A stretch of 64,000 nt of DNA from Sphingomonas guangdongensis (GCF_900199185.1 NZ_OBMI01000001.1:248001-312000), one strand, 5' to 3'; positions 51,285-61,783 are shown, counted from the stretch's first letter. The notes: generated by a model not told the origin, from the letters alone. Program-made: numbers and translations.

Positions 51285-52018
51285 CACCCCCCCCGGTGCA
51301 CCGCGAACGCCTGCCAGGACTGGTTCACCGGCATCAGCTCCAGCGCGTTGACGTTGAGGTGCGGCGGCTGGGTCGCGACCCACAGCATCGCCTCGGCGAT
51401 GTCCTCCGCGGTCATCGGGTTCACGCCCTTGTAGAGCGTGTCCGACGCCTCCTGGCTGCCGGTGCGGACGGCCGTGAACTCGGTCTCGACCATGCCCGGC
51501 TCGATGGAGGTCACGCGCACGCCGGTCCCGTGCAGGTCGGCGCGCAGGTCCAGGCTGAACTGGCGCACGAACGCCTTGGTCGCCGCGTACACGTTGCCGC
51601 CCGGATAGGGATAGGTCGCGGCCACCGACGACAGGTTGATGATCGCGCCGCGCCGCTCGACCAGGCCGGGCAGCAGCTTGTGCGTGATCGAGACCAGCGC
51701 GGTCACGTTGGTGTCGATCATCGTCCGCCAGTTGCTGAGCGACGCCTTGTGTGCCGGCTCCAGCCCCAGCGCGAGGCCCGCATTGTTGATCAGCAGGTCG
51801 ATGGCGGCGAACGAGCCAGCGAGCGAGTCCAGTGCGGCATCGCGCGCGTCATCGTCGCGGACGTCGAACGTCAGCGTGCGAACGCGCTCGCCTTCGATCG
51901 CTGCCAGCCGGTCGGCCCGCCGTCCGGTCGCCACCACATGCCACCCGGCGTCGGCGAAGGCGCTCACCGCCGCCCTGCCGATCCCCGCCGTCGCACCCGT
52001 CACCAATACCGTCGGCAT
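51284..52018 (-). CDS. Short-chain dehydrogenase (YdfG-like)
   Basis: The product is 244 residues: VLVTGATAGIGRAAVSAFAD, NNAGLALGLEPAHKASLSNW, and the Ser/Tyr/Lys set in INLSSVAATYPYPGGNVYAATKAFVR. The G-L-A-L-G-x-x-P-A and E-x-T-E-F patterns are those of the YdfG/serine 3-dehydrogenase group, which reduces malonic semialdehyde or oxidises L-allo-threonine; the real substrate is uncertain. The ATG at 52018 follows GGAGGTGA; an upstream ATG at 52033 would contain that site. Confidence 0.88.
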   Translation of the reverse strand: MPTVLVTGATAGIGRAAVSAFADAGWHVVATGRRADRLAAIEGERVRTLTFDVRDDDARDAALDSLAGSFAAIDLLINNAGLALGLEPAHKASLSNWRTMIDTNVTALVSITHKLLPGLVERRGAIINLSSVAATYPYPGGNVYAATKAFVRQFSLDLRADLHGTGVRVTSIEPGMVETEFTAVRTGSQEASDTLYKGVNPMTAEDIAEAMLWVATQPPHLNVNALELMPVNQSWQAFAVHRGG

Positions 52019-52028
52019 CGTCACCTCC

Positions 52029-52121
52029 GTCATCCCCGCGCAGGCGGAAATTCATTGCCGCTAACCAACGTGAGACCCACGCCAGCTAGCCAGAACCCGT
52101 GCCCGCCTGCGCGGGCATGAC
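52029..52121. repeat. Inverted intergenic repeat of the GTCATCCCCGCGCAGGCGG type
   Basis: GTCATCCCCGCGCAGGCGG (52029-52047) is inverted with CCCGCCTGCGCGGGCATGAC (52102-52121). It lies between the SDR and PheT genes. The type is common as scattered copies in sphingomonad genomes. Confidence 0.7.
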
Positions 52122-52133
52122 GCTGTGAGGCGA

Positions 52134-54557
52134 TCAGCCCCTCAACGTCGCGCCAAGCTTCGCCGCCGCGGCGACCACCTTGTCGGCGATCGCTTTCAGC
52201 GCCTCGTCGGTGAAGCTCTTGGCGCCCGGCTGCAGCGTCACTTCAATCGCCAGGCTGGTCTGCTCGTCCTTAACGAAGCGATCGAACAGCCGCGTGTCGA
52301 CGATCGCCGTCTTGTCGGCCCCCTTTACCGCCCGCACCAGGTCGCCCGCAGCGAGCTCCGCCGGCACCAGGAAGGCGAAGTCGCGGGTGACCGGCTGGAG
52401 CGCCGGCGGCGTGTAGGCCGCACGCATGAACCCGCTCGCGCGCTTCGCCGGCAGCGCATCGAGGTAGATCTCGACCGCCGCGACTGCTCCGGACAGGTCA
52501 AAGGCCTTGAGCACACCGGGATGCAGCACGCCGAACCGCGCCAGCACCGTCTTGGGCCCGAGCCGGAGCGTGCCGGACTGACCGGGGTGCCACTCCTCGC
52601 CCGCCTCGCCCATCACCTGCAGGTTGGCGACGGGCGCGCCGGCAGCGGCGAGCAGCGCCAGCGCCTCGGCCTTGGCATCAAAGGCGTCGAACGACTGCGC
52701 CTTGCCCGCCTGCCAGTCGCGCCCACGCGCCTCGCCGGCCAGCACGACACCCAATGCCGGATGCTCGCCGTCGCCCAGGTACCGGCGGCCGATTTCGAAC
52801 AGCCGGATCGTCGTCGCGCCGCGCTTCGCGTTGCGCTCCGCCGCCGCGAGCAGGCCCGGCAGCAGCGACGGGCGCATGACCTTCAGCTCCTCGCTGATCG
52901 GATTGGTCAGCGTCCAGACGCCGCCGCCGAACGCCGCCGCCTGATCCTCGGCGATAAAGCTCCAGGTCACCGCCTCCGACAGCCCGCGCGCCGCCGCCGT
53001 GCGGCGCACCACGCGCTCCAGCTTCTGCTCCGGCGTCGCGGTCGGGCGCGCGACGCCCGGTACGCGCGGCAGGGGCACGGCGGGCACCTTGTCCAGCCCG
53101 GCGATGCGGATCACTTCCTCCACCAGGTCGGGGGCACCTTCCACGTCACGGCGCCAGCTCGGCACGGTCACCGGCCACGGCCGCTCCACCGTCGCGAACA
53201 GCGCGTCGCTGTAGGCATCGGCATGATCGATCGCGCCCATGGTGAAGCCGAGCGACAGCAGGATGCGCGCCTGCTGCTCCGGCGGCACGTGCAGCCCGCC
53301 GAGCGTGTCGCAGAGGTGCGGGTCGTACAGGATGACGTGCTTGGTCGCGGGCGGCGCTCCGGCGCGCGTGATGCCGCTCGGCGTGCCGCCGCACAACTCG
53401 ACCACGAGTTGCGTCGCAATCGACAGACCCTGGTCCAGGAACGCCGGATCGACCCCGCGCTCGAACCGCGTCCGTGCGTCACTGGTCAGCAGCAGCTTCT
53501 GCCCGGTCCGCGCGATGTTCTCCGGATCGAAGTAAGCACACTCGATCAGCACGTCCGTCGTCGTGTCGGACACGCCCGAATGCTCGCCGCCCATGATCCC
53601 GCCGATGTCGTGGACCTCTCGGTCATCGGCGATCACCGTCATCGTGTCGTCGAGCGCGTAGGTCTTGCCGTTCAGGGCCAGCACCTGTTCACCCGGATGC
53701 GCCTTGCGGGCGACCAGAGTGCCGCTGAGCTTGGCCCGATCATAGACGTGTAGCGGACGGCCCAAGTCGATGGAGACGAAATTTGTAATGTCGACAAGGG
53801 CGCTGATCGGCTTCTGTCCGATCGCCTTCAACTGGCGCGCGATCCACCAAGATCCCTCGCCGTTCGTCACGCCCGACACGGCTTGCGCGTAAAAGGCGGA
53901 GCAACCGTCCGGATCGAGCGTCGCGACATCGGGACCGCCACCGTCGCCTGGCACGGGATCGACGTTGCTCATGTGATATGCCGCAGCAAGCGGCTTCAGC
54001 GTCCCCAGCCCCGCCGCCGCCAGGTCGCGCGCGATGCCGCGCACGCCCATGCAGTCCTGCCGGTTCGGCGTCACGCTGATGTCGAACACCGGGTCGTTCA
54101 GCCCGGCATAGTCGGGGTACGGTGTCCCGACCGGCGCATCGGCAGGCAGCTCGATGATGCCCTCATGCCCTTCGCCGATCTGCAACTCGCGCGCGGAGCA
54201 CATCATGCCGCGCGATTCGACGCCGCGGATCGCCGCGACCTTCAGCGTGATGTCGGCACCCGGCACATAGGCGCCTGGCGGGCCGAACACGCCGACGAGG
54301 CCCGCACGCGCGTTAGGCGCACCGCACACCACCTGCATCGGCCCGTCACCGGCATCGACCGACAGCACCTGCAGCTTGTCCGCCTCCGGGTGTCGCTCCG
54401 CGGTCAGCACGCGGGCGACGCGGAAATCGGCGAGGGCCGCGCCGGGGTTGGCGACGCCCTCCACCTCCAGCCCGATGCGAGTCAGCGTGTCGGCGACCGT
54501 ATCGACGCTCGCATCCGTGTCCAGATGCTGTTTCAGCCAGCTCAGCGTGAACTTCAT
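52134..54557 (-). CDS. pheT: Phenylalanine-tRNA ligase beta subunit
   Basis: The product is 807 residues, full length. It has the N-terminal [17 protein letters not shown], a tRNA-binding (EMAP-like) domain ([20 protein letters not shown]), the B3/B4 editing region, B5 and a C-terminal anticodon-binding domain ([16 protein letters not shown] ... [12 protein letters not shown]). It overlaps pheS by four bases. Confidence 0.97.
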   Translation of the reverse strand: MKFTLSWLKQHLDTDASVDTVADTLTRIGLEVEGVANPGAALADFRVARVLTAERHPEADKLQVLSVDAGDGPMQVVCGAPNARAGLVGVFGPPGAYVPGADITLKVAAIRGVESRGMMCSARELQIGEGHEGIIELPADAPVGTPYPDYAGLNDPVFDISVTPNRQDCMGVRGIARDLAAAGLGTLKPLAAAYHMSNVDPVPGDGGGPDVATLDPDGCSAFYAQAVSGVTNGEGSWWIARQLKAIGQKPISALVDITNFVSIDLGRPLHVYDRAKLSGTLVARKAHPGEQVLALNGKTYALDDTMTVIADDREVHDIGGIMGGEHSGVSDTTTDVLIECAYFDPENIARTGQKLLLTSDARTRFERGVDPAFLDQGLSIATQLVVELCGGTPSGITRAGAPPATKHVILYDPHLCDTLGGLHVPPEQQARILLSLGFTMGAIDHADAYSDALFATVERPWPVTVPSWRRDVEGAPDLVEEVIRIAGLDKVPAVPLPRVPGVARPTATPEQKLERVVRRTAAARGLSEAVTWSFIAEDQAAAFGGGVWTLTNPISEELKVMRPSLLPGLLAAAERNAKRGATTIRLFEIGRRYLGDGEHPALGVVLAGEARGRDWQAGKAQSFDAFDAKAEALALLAAAGAPVANLQVMGEAGEEWHPGQSGTLRLGPKTVLARFGVLHPGVLKAFDLSGAVAAVEIYLDALPAKRASGFMRAAYTPPALQPVTRDFAFLVPAELAAGDLVRAVKGADKTAIVDTRLFDRFVKDEQTSLAIEVTLQPGAKSFTDEALKAIADKVVAAAAKLGATLRG

Positions 54558-55696
54558 GCGCCCACTCCCCCCGAGAGCGTCGGTACGTCGAGCGCGCCGA
54601 AGCCATAGTGGCGCAACCAGCGCAGGTCACCGTCGAAGAAGGCGCGCAGGTCGTCCATTCCGTATTTGAGCATAGCCAGCCGGTCGATCCCGCACCCGAA
54701 GGCGAAGCCCTGCCAGACGTCGGGGTCGTAGCCGCCGGCCGCGATCACCTTGCGGTGGACCATGCCGCTGCCGAGCACTTCCATCCACCCATCGCTGCCG
54801 CCGATCACCCGCTTGCCGTTCTGGATCGTGTAGCCGACATCGACCTCCGCCGACGGTTCGGTGAACGGGAAGTAGCTCGGGCGCAGCCGCAGCACGATGT
54901 CGTCGCGCTCGAAAAACGCCTTCAGGAACGTCTCCAGCGTCCACTTCAGGTGCCCCATGGTGATCCCGCGATCGATCACCAGCCCCTCGACCTGGTGGAA
55001 CATCGGCGTGTGCGTGGCGTCGCTGTCGCTGCGGTAGGTGCGTCCGGGCGCGATGATCCGCACCGGCTTGTCGCCACCTGCCGCCAGCATAGCACGGATC
55101 TGCACGGGGCTAGTGTGCGTGCGGAGGACCATGCGCTCGGACGCGCCAGCGGCAGAGCCGCCGTCGTCGGTCGCCGCTTGAGCGGCGCCGGCCGTGCTCG
55201 TGCCAATGCGCTCCACGTAGAATGTGTCGTGCATGGCTCTTGCAGGATGTGTCTCCGGGATGTTGAGCGCGGTGAAGTTGTGCCAGTCGTCTTCGATCTC
55301 CGGCCCCGTCGCGACCGCAAAGCCGAGGTCGGCGAAGATTTCGGCGAGCTCGTCCATGACTTGGGCGACCGGGTGGACGTTGCCCGGCGGCGGCAGGTCG
55401 ACCGGCAGCGTCAGGTCGATCCGCTCGGCCGCGAGCCGCGCGTCGAGCACCGCCTGCTCCATCCGCGTCTTCCGCTCGGCAATCGCGCTGGTCACCGCCT
55501 CGCGGAGGCCGTGGATGCGCGGGCCGGCGGCCTGGCGCTCCTCCGGGCTCATCGCTCCCAGCGTCTTCAGCAACACGGTGACGCACCCCTGCTTGCCGAG
55601 CGCATGGACGCGCACCGCATCAAGCGCATCAAGCCCCGCCGCCGCATCGATCGCGGCGAGCAGGTCGGTCCGGAGCTGGTCAAGGTCGGTGGTCAT
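54554..55696 (-). CDS. pheS: Phenylalanine-tRNA ligase alpha subunit
   Basis: The product is 380 residues. The N-terminal coiled-coil is followed by the class II core: motif 1 region [20 protein letters not shown], motif 2 [15 protein letters not shown] with [20 protein letters not shown], and motif 3 [16 protein letters not shown] short Ala/Gly insertion ([20 protein letters not shown]) lies before motif 2 and looks like a low-complexity insert. Confidence 0.97.
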   Translation of the reverse strand: MTTDLDQLRTDLLAAIDAAAGLDALDAVRVHALGKQGCVTVLLKTLGAMSPEERQAAGPRIHGLREAVTSAIAERKTRMEQAVLDARLAAERIDLTLPVDLPPPGNVHPVAQVMDELAEIFADLGFAVATGPEIEDDWHNFTALNIPETHPARAMHDTFYVERIGTSTAGAAQAATDDGGSAAGASERMVLRTHTSPVQIRAMLAAGGDKPVRIIAPGRTYRSDSDATHTPMFHQVEGLVIDRGITMGHLKWTLETFLKAFFERDDIVLRLRPSYFPFTEPSAEVDVGYTIQNGKRVIGGSDGWMEVLGSGMVHRKVIAAGGYDPDVWQGFAFGCGIDRLAMLKYGMDDLRAFFDGDLRWLRHYGFGALDVPTLSGGVGA

Positions 55697-55772
55697 GATC
55701 TTCCGTTCAGGTGGACGGTAGGGCCGAACCGCATGCCGCCGCTGCCGTCAAGCGGGCGAACGGCTGGGCAGA

Positions 55773-56390
55773 CTAGATTCGGCTGCCCAGCAGCGCCGCG
55801 CCGAAGCCGATAAAGAGCGTGCCGGTCAGCCGGTTGAACAGCCGCTGCCGCGCAGCCGGCGCTAGCCAGGCGGCCAGCGAGCGACCGCTCTGCGCATAGA
55901 CGCCGAACCAGAACGCCTCGATGACCGCGAAGCTCGCGATCAGGACCGCCAGCTGCGGCCCGAACGGTCGGTCCGTGTCGATGAACTGCGGGAACAACGC
56001 CGCGGCGAAGACGATCAGCTTGGGGTTCGACAGCCCGGTCGCGAGGCCCGTCGCGTAGAGCGCGCGGAGCGACCGCGTCCGCGGCACCTCCACGGTACCG
56101 GCACCGACCGGCGCCCGCCACGCCTTTACCCCCAGCCAGATCAGGTAGGCGACGCCTGCGTAGCGCAGCACGTCGTAGAGTCGCGGCGATGCTTTCAGCA
56201 GCGCGCCCAGCCCCATCGCCGAGGCGAACAGGCACAGCAGCACCGCGGTCATCAGTCCTGCCATCGAGGCAAGCGTGCGCCGCCGGCCGTGCTGGATGCT
56301 GTTGACCATGACGTGGAGCATATTCGGCCCCGGCGTGGCCGAGATCAGGAAAACGGCCGTCACGTACAGCCACCAAGTGTTCCACGCCAC
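55773..56390 (-). CDS. LysE-family translocator
   Basis: The product is 205 residues with six predicted membrane segments and the family start FLISATPGPNMLHVMVNSIQ. Homologues such as RhtB/LysE export amino acids. It lies between the L20 and PheS genes in the same direction, but a terminator after rplT isolates it from the ribosomal operon. Confidence 0.9.
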   Translation of the reverse strand: MAWNTWWLYVTAVFLISATPGPNMLHVMVNSIQHGRRRTLASMAGLMTAVLLCLFASAMGLGALLKASPRLYDVLRYAGVAYLIWLGVKAWRAPVGAGTVEVPRTRSLRALYATGLATGLSNPKLIVFAAALFPQFIDTDRPFGPQLAVLIASFAVIEAFWFGVYAQSGRSLAAWLAPAARQRLFNRLTGTLFIGFGAALLGSRI

Positions 56391-56404
56391 TGATCCAACC
56401 TCCC

Positions 56405-56446
56405 GGAAACGAAAAGGGGCGCCGAAGCTTCTGCCCCGGCGCCCCT
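56405..56446 (-). terminator. Intrinsic terminator after rplT
   Basis: AGGGGCGCCG (56415-56424) pairs perfectly with CGGCGCCCCT (56437-56446); on the minus strand TTTTCGTTT follows. It ends the rpmI-rplT transcript. Confidence 0.85.
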
Positions 56447-56471
56447 CTCGTGCTTCGCTCTTCAGTCCGCG

Positions 56472-56837
56472 TCAGGCGGCCTGGGGCAGTGCCGCCTTCA
56501 CCTGCGCGACGATCGCGCTAAAGGCCGCGCCCTCGTGCATGGCGATGTCGGCCAGGACCTTGCGGTCGAGATCGAGGCCCGCCAGCTTCAGGCCGTGCAT
56601 GAACTGCGAATAGGTCAGCCCCTCGGCGCGGACGCCGGCGTTGATGCGCTGAATCCACAGGCCGCGGAACGTCCGCTTCTTAACCTTGCGGTCGCGATAC
56701 GCGTACTGACCCGCCTTTTCGACGGCCTGCCGCGCGATGCGGATGGTGTTCTTGCGACGGCCGAAATAACCCTTCGCCTGTTCCAGGATCCGCTTGTGCT
56801 TCGCCTTGGTGGTCGTGCCACGCTTCACTCGTGCCAT
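56472..56837 (-). CDS. rplT: 50S ribosomal protein L20
   Basis: The product is 121 residues: [60 protein letters not shown]. It binds 23S rRNA early in assembly. It follows rpmI by 14 bases. infC is not adjacent. Confidence 0.98.
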   Translation of the reverse strand: MARVKRGTTTKAKHKRILEQAKGYFGRRKNTIRIARQAVEKAGQYAYRDRKVKKRTFRGLWIQRINAGVRAEGLTYSQFMHGLKLAGLDLDRKVLADIAMHEGAAFSAIVAQVKAALPQAA

Positions 56838-56851
56838 GGTTCAGGCGCTCC

Positions 56852-57055
56852 TTACTTCAGGCCGTACGGCGCCCACGCCTTGACGTGAGCCACGTCGGCG
56901 TCGGCGAGCACGCTGGTGCCGCGGTTCTGGCGGATGTACTTCGCATTGTGGCTGATCAGGCGGTGGCGCTTGCCCGCGACACCGTGCTTGACCTTGCCGG
57001 TGGCGGTGAACTTGAAGCGCTTCTTCACCCCACTCTTGGTCTTCAGCTTGGGCAT
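56852..57055 (-). CDS. rpmI: 50S ribosomal protein L35
   Basis: The product is 67 residues: [40 protein letters not shown]. It follows GAAAGGACG by three bases or so. A possible promoter (TTGCAA-N17-TAACGG) lies about 100 bases upstream on the minus strand. Confidence 0.98.
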   Translation of the reverse strand: MPKLKTKSGVKKRFKFTATGKVKHGVAGKRHRLISHNAKYIRQNRGTSVLADADVAHVKAWAPYGLK

Positions 57056-57218
57056 TTCTCGTCCTTTCGCTCAGGCGATTTTCGAGCAGCCCTGGCAGCC
57101 CACACTGGCCAGGCGGCTCATCCAGCAAATCGCGGAAGTGGGCGCCGTTAGCCGAAGGGCGCCCCAATTGCAACGGCCAGCGGAACCACCCACGCTCCCG
57201 CGCGGTTGACACCGTTAC

Positions 57219-59336
57219 ATGACCGACACGACCGCGCCCGTAGCTTTCCCCGCGCGTCCCCGTCAGATCGGGCGGCCGGCCGCGGTCGCCGTGTCGGCGC
57301 TCGCGACCCTGATCGGCCTCCTGGTGCTCGCCTGGGCGGTGCTGTTCGTCACCAGGGGACGGTTCCTGAAGCATCCGTTTGAGCGGATCGTCGGCGGACT
57401 CACCCACCGCGAGGTGCGGGTCGGCGGCGACTTCCAGCTCTACTTCGCGCCGTTCCGCCTGAAGTTCTACGCTGAGCGCCTGTCGATCGACAATCCGTCG
57501 TGGGCCACCCGCCCGGAGCTGTTCACTGCCGACCGCATCGACGCGCGAGTTGCGCCGCTGTCGCTGCTGTTCGGCAAGCGCCGGCTCTACTCGCTCGATC
57601 TGCATCGCGGCGCGATCGACCTGGAGTGGACCGCCGACCACCGCACCAATAGCTGGACGTTCAGCGAGAAGAAGGGCGGCGAGCCGCTCGCCTTTCCGCG
57701 GATCGACGTGGCGCGGGTGCGGGGCACCACGCTCCGCTACCTCGACCCACGCATGCGCCTGCTCGCAAACCTTCGGATCGACGACATCGTCTCGCAGGAC
57801 GCGCGGATCGGCCGCGCCGTCGGCGTACGCGGCACCGGCCGGGTCCGCGACACGCCGTTCCGGGTCGCGGCGCAACTGCTCTCTCCCGATGCGACCGCCA
57901 ACCGCGGCGAGAACAAGCTGACGCTGCGCGCCTGGGCGGCGAACAACGTGGTCGACGTGAGCGGCACCCTGCCCTCCATCGCGGACATCGAGGAGGTACC
58001 GCTTCAGACCCGCGCGCGTGGTCGCAACATGGCCGATCTGCTCGGCATCATCGGCGTCGCGATCCCCAACACCCGCAGCTATCGGCTGCGCGCGCAGATG
58101 GTGAAGGACGGGGAGGCGTACCGCTTCACCCGCATGGCCGGCGTCTTCGGCGCGAGCGACGTGGCCGGCCAGCTGACCGTCACCAACGGCGAGCGGCTCC
58201 ACCTCGATTCGACCCTGACGACCCGCCGCCTCGACATCATCGATGCCGCGCCGTTCATCGGCTACAATCCCGACATCGTCGCGACCCGCGGCGCGGTCGC
58301 CGCCGCCGCCGCGACCGGCGCCGCGCCGGCCCGCGTCCTCCCCGACGCGACCTTTCCGGTCGCGCTGATGCAGCAGTTCGACGCCGACCTGAAATGGACG
58401 GTGCGCGCCGTTCGCTCGCGCAATCTGCCGATCTCGAACATCGACCTGACGCTCGACCTCGAACGCGGTCGCCTCGCGCTGTCGCCGCTGTCCTTTGCCA
58501 TGGCGCGGGGCAATGTCGCCGCCGACGTGATCTTTGACACGCGCCTCCGCCCGACCGCGGCGAGCTACGACATTCGCCTCGCGCCCACGCCGATGGGCCG
58601 ACTGCTCGCCGGCTATGGCGTGGCGGAGGCTGGCACGTCGGGCACGATCAGGGGCCGCATCGAGCTGAAGGGCCGCGGCGACACCATTCACGACACGCTC
58701 GCCTCCTCGGCCGGGCGGATCGCCTTTGTCATGCCGGCCGGCACCTTCTGGACCCGCAACATCCAGCTGTCCGAACTCGATCTCGGCACCTTCGCGCAGA
58801 AGATGTTCGAGGGACGGCTGAAGGAGCCGGTGCAGATCAATTGCGGGCTGATCGGCTTCACCGTGCGGCGCGGGGTGGCGGCCGCCGACCCGATCCTGAT
58901 CGATACGCGCAAGAACGTGATGCTTGGGCGCGGCGGCTTCTCGTTCCGCAACGAGACGATCGATCTCGCCTTCCGCGCCGACTCCAAGAAGTTCAGCCTG
59001 TTCGCCGGCCAGTCGCCGGTCGGGATCGGCGGCGTCTTCTCGGCGCCGAGCTTCAACGTGATCTCGCCCGAGCTGATCAGCCGCGCGGGTGTCGGGCTGG
59101 GCCTCGCGGTGGTCGCGAGCCCGCTCGCCGGTGTGCTCGCCTTTGTCGACGTGGGCGACGCCAAGTCGGCGGCCTGCGGCCCCGTGCTCGCCGGCGCGAC
59201 CGCGCGAGCGCAGCGCACCAGCAAGGGCGAGCCGCGCGACGATGTCGGCCGCGGCACTACCGCCACTGCGGAGGACGGCCGCCGCACCAAGGGCGAGCGG
59301 CGCGAGCAGCGGAAGAAGTTCCTGGGGATCTTCTGA
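57219..59336 (+). CDS. AsmA-family protein
   Basis: The product is 705 residues. One membrane segment near the N-terminus (AVAVSALATLIGLLVLAWAV) anchors a long periplasmic beta-rich domain: FAPFRLKFYAERLSIDNPSW, LYSLDLHRGAIDLEWTADHR, and the C-terminal AsmA_2-like region (GTIRGRIELKGRGDTIHDTL ... NVMLGRGGFSFRNETIDLAF). These proteins move or tune lipids between the membranes. The C-terminus is basic and low-complexity. Confidence 0.9.
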   Translation: MTDTTAPVAFPARPRQIGRPAAVAVSALATLIGLLVLAWAVLFVTRGRFLKHPFERIVGGLTHREVRVGGDFQLYFAPFRLKFYAERLSIDNPSWATRPELFTADRIDARVAPLSLLFGKRRLYSLDLHRGAIDLEWTADHRTNSWTFSEKKGGEPLAFPRIDVARVRGTTLRYLDPRMRLLANLRIDDIVSQDARIGRAVGVRGTGRVRDTPFRVAAQLLSPDATANRGENKLTLRAWAANNVVDVSGTLPSIADIEEVPLQTRARGRNMADLLGIIGVAIPNTRSYRLRAQMVKDGEAYRFTRMAGVFGASDVAGQLTVTNGERLHLDSTLTTRRLDIIDAAPFIGYNPDIVATRGAVAAAAATGAAPARVLPDATFPVALMQQFDADLKWTVRAVRSRNLPISNIDLTLDLERGRLALSPLSFAMARGNVAADVIFDTRLRPTAASYDIRLAPTPMGRLLAGYGVAEAGTSGTIRGRIELKGRGDTIHDTLASSAGRIAFVMPAGTFWTRNIQLSELDLGTFAQKMFEGRLKEPVQINCGLIGFTVRRGVAAADPILIDTRKNVMLGRGGFSFRNETIDLAFRADSKKFSLFAGQSPVGIGGVFSAPSFNVISPELISRAGVGLGLAVVASPLAGVLAFVDVGDAKSAACGPVLAGATARAQRTSKGEPRDDVGRGTTATAEDGRRTKGERREQRKKFLGIF

Positions 59337-59441
59337 GCGGCCGGGGGCGCGTTCCGCGTCAGCCGATCACCCCTTCACCACGTCGGACAGCGGTGCGGCG
59401 GCTGCCTTCGTATGACGGGGCGTAGCAGTTCTCCCTAGTTC

Positions 59442-59524
59442 GTCACCCCGGACTTGATCCGGGGTCCCGCCTGCATCCAAGGTCGGGGGAAGAAGCGGGA
59501 CCCCAGCTCAAGGCCGAGGTGACG
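59442..59524. repeat. Inverted intergenic repeat of the GTCACCCCGGACTTGATCC type
   Basis: GTCACCCCGGACTTGATCC then GGGGTCCCGC (59442-59470) is inverted with GCGGGACCCC then AGCTCAAGGCCGAGGTGAC. The left unit itself contains a hairpin (CCCCGGACTTGATCCGGGG). It is a common repeat type in sphingomonads. Confidence 0.75.
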
Positions 59525-59549
59525 GGATACTATTTCGGGAGGAACAGCA

Positions 59550-60602
59550 GTGATTGGACGACGCACGCTCATCGGGGCAGGCCTGGCTCTGGCCGCAACG
59601 CGCGCGGGCGCGGCCGTTCCGGACAGCAAGCCACGCGCGATCGACGCGCTGGTGCTTCCCGCAGGCTTCGGCGGCGTGATCGGCTACGGCCGGGGTGGTC
59701 GGCTCGTGCACCTGCGGTGCGCCGGGATGGCAGATGTCGAGGCCGGCCGACCCGTCACGCCCGCCACCCGCTTCCGCTGGGGATCGGCGTCCAAGTGGCT
59801 TGCGAGCGCGGCAGTGCTGCGGCTAGTGGACATGGGCCGGCTCGCGCTTGACGCGCCGGTCAGCCGCTACCTGCCCGACTTCCGCGCCGACACCGGCGCG
59901 CAGGTCCGGCTCGTCCACCTCCTCTCCAACACCAGCGGCATCCCCGACCTGCTCAGCCGCGAGGTCGCGTCGAACCCCGGCCTGCGCAGCTCGAACGCGA
60001 GCGCCGCGGCGATGGTGGCGCGCTTCGCCGATGGCGACCTCGCCTTCGCGCCGGGTAGCGGCTGGGACTATGCCGCGCTGAACTGGGTGATCATCGCCGC
60101 GATGGTGGAGCGGGTGACCGGTCAGCCGTTCGCGGACGCGCTGGAGCGGCTCGCAATCCGCCCGATCGGATTGCCGGACACGGGCTTCGCTCAGGCGGGT
60201 GCGCCGGAGATGCCTGCGCTCGCCGCGGCCTATGCCACGACCGCGCCGGTTGCGCGCAAGATGTCGCCGGCACCCGCCTTCATCGCCGCGACCGGCAACG
60301 TCGCCAGCACCGCTGCCGATGCGGTCCGCGCGGCGCACGGTATCTTCAACGGCCGACTGCTGCGACCGGCGTCCCGCGTAGCCCTCGCGACGGTACGCTG
60401 GCCGGCGGAGGCGTATGCGCTCGGCGGCCGGGTCCGAGACATCGCCGGCGCGCGCTGGGCGTGGGAAGCGGGCCGGGTCGGCGGCTACCGCGCGCTGATC
60501 GCGCACCGCCTGGGCAGCGACGAGACGGTGGTCGCCTTCAACAACACCGACGTTGCGCAGTCGACGATCGGCGGCTGGGTGGAGACGATCGCCCGCGCAT
60601 GA
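59550..60602 (+). CDS. Beta-lactamase-fold serine hydrolase, Tat-type signal
   Basis: The product is 350 residues from a GTG after GGAGGAACAG. The N-terminus has a twin-arginine-like signal (GRRTLIGAGLALAATRAGA). Catalytic motifs are SASK (SxxK) in FRWGSASKWL, YAALN (YxN) in WDYAALNWVI, and a late glycine/histidine strand GYRALIAHRLGS. It is a class C/DD-peptidase-like esterase in the periplasm; the substrate is unknown. Confidence 0.88.
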   Translation: MIGRRTLIGAGLALAATRAGAAVPDSKPRAIDALVLPAGFGGVIGYGRGGRLVHLRCAGMADVEAGRPVTPATRFRWGSASKWLASAAVLRLVDMGRLALDAPVSRYLPDFRADTGAQVRLVHLLSNTSGIPDLLSREVASNPGLRSSNASAAAMVARFADGDLAFAPGSGWDYAALNWVIIAAMVERVTGQPFADALERLAIRPIGLPDTGFAQAGAPEMPALAAAYATTAPVARKMSPAPAFIAATGNVASTAADAVRAAHGIFNGRLLRPASRVALATVRWPAEAYALGGRVRDIAGARWAWEAGRVGGYRALIAHRLGSDETVVAFNNTDVAQSTIGGWVETIARA

Positions 60603-60605
60603 GAA

Positions 60606-60633
60606 AGGGCATCCGGATTGCTCTGGACGCCCT
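60606..60633. terminator. Stem-loop between convergent genes
   Basis: AGGGCATCC (60606-60614) pairs with GGACGCCCT (60625-60633) with one mismatch. On the minus strand TTCTC follows, so it could end the lipoprotein gene transcript; it lies right after the serine hydrolase stop. Confidence 0.5.
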
Positions 60634-60660
60634 CTCAGAACTACCTGAAGTGGTGAAGAC

Positions 60661-60930
60661 TCAGATGCCGTTCGACAGGTTGGTGTCGGCATCGTTGGTG
60701 CGCAGGTCGGCGGCGACGTTGTCGGCCTGGTCCTCGACCGCATCGGCCTGGTTCTCGAGCGCCTCGGCACCCGCCTCAGTGGTCGCGTTGTCGGCCTGGT
60801 CCTCCAGGTTGTCGGCGATGTTGTCGGCGACCGCCTCGACATTGTCGGCAGCCTGCTCGGCCGGCGACGAGTTGCAGGCGCTGAGCGACACCAGACCGGC
60901 CGCGAGGCCGAGTGCAACGAGCTTCTTCAT
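60661..60930 (-). CDS. Small lipoprotein with degenerate ADN repeats
   Basis: The product is 89 residues. A lipoprotein signal (MKKLVALGLAAGLVSLSAC) precedes an acidic helical region built of ADN(V/I/L) units: AADNVEAVADNIADNLEDQA and again ENQADAVEDQADNVAADL. It is probably tethered to the outer membrane as a coiled coil. The function is unknown; a family of this type is common in sphingomonads. Confidence 0.82.
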   Translation of the reverse strand: MKKLVALGLAAGLVSLSACNSSPAEQAADNVEAVADNIADNLEDQADNATTEAGAEALENQADAVEDQADNVAADLRTNDADTNLSNGI

Positions 60931-61000
60931 GGATTTCCCCTTTCCAACATGATCAGGGGCACAAATGCCGATCGTCGGCTTTGTTCCACAGGTGTGTCGA

Positions 61001-61783
61001 TCAGTGACCGCGGCAGGCGAGCGCGTCCAGGATGTCCTCCACCCGCGCCGCGTCACCGGCGGCGATGACCTGCCCCACGCTGCCGGCGTGAAGCGGGTCG
61101 CCTGCCCAGTCGCACATCACTCCGCCCGCGCCCTCCACCACCGGCACCAGCGCGGCAAAATCGTGGAGCTTGAGCCCGCTCTCCACCACCACGTCGAGGT
61201 GACCGGAGGCGAGACAGGCGTAGTTGTAGCAGTCGCCGCCCAGCACCGTCGAGCGCACCGCCGCATCGAGATGTTCGAAGGCGTGGAGCTCGTCGTCGGC
61301 GAACAGCGCCGGGCTGGTGGTGGCGAGCAGCGCGTCCTTCAGCTCGCGGCACGCGCGGGTTCGCGCCGGCTGCCCGTTCAGCTCGGTCGCGCGGCCCGCC
61401 ATCCCGACCCAGCGCTCACGCAGGATCGGCTGGTCGATGATCCCGAGCACGGGAAAGCCGCCGTCCATCAGCGCGATCAGCGTACCGAAGATCGGGCGTC
61501 CGGCGATGAACGCGCGGGTGCCGTCGATCGGATCAAGCACCCACTGCCGCCCGCTCGTGCCCTCGCTGGTCCCCTCCTCCTCGCCGTGCACGCCGTCGCG
61601 GGGGCGCTCGGCGGCGAGCAGGCGCCGCATCGCCGATTCCGCCTCGCGGTCGGCGCGGGTGACGGGGCTGTCGTCTCCCTTCATCTCCAGACCGAACTCG
61701 GCACGGAACAGTGGCCGGATCGCCGCCCCCGCAGCGTCGGCGAGGGCGTGGGCAAGGGCGAGATCGGACGTGCTGACGGTCAT
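61001..61783 (-). CDS. hisN: Histidinol-phosphatase (inositol monophosphatase family)
   Basis: The product is 260 residues: GEEEGTSEG (motif 1 region), DPIDGTRAFIAGRP (metal-binding D-x-I-D-G-T) and LGGDCYNYACLASGHLDVVV (motif with G-D-x-x). The G-D-C-Y-N-Y and F-I-A-G-R-P variants point to the HisN type of histidine biosynthesis rather than SuhB. Mg-dependent and cytoplasmic. Confidence 0.88.
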   Translation of the reverse strand: MTVSTSDLALAHALADAAGAAIRPLFRAEFGLEMKGDDSPVTRADREAESAMRRLLAAERPRDGVHGEEEGTSEGTSGRQWVLDPIDGTRAFIAGRPIFGTLIALMDGGFPVLGIIDQPILRERWVGMAGRATELNGQPARTRACRELKDALLATTSPALFADDELHAFEHLDAAVRSTVLGGDCYNYACLASGHLDVVVESGLKLHDFAALVPVVEGAGGVMCDWAGDPLHAGSVGQVIAAGDAARVEDILDALACRGH

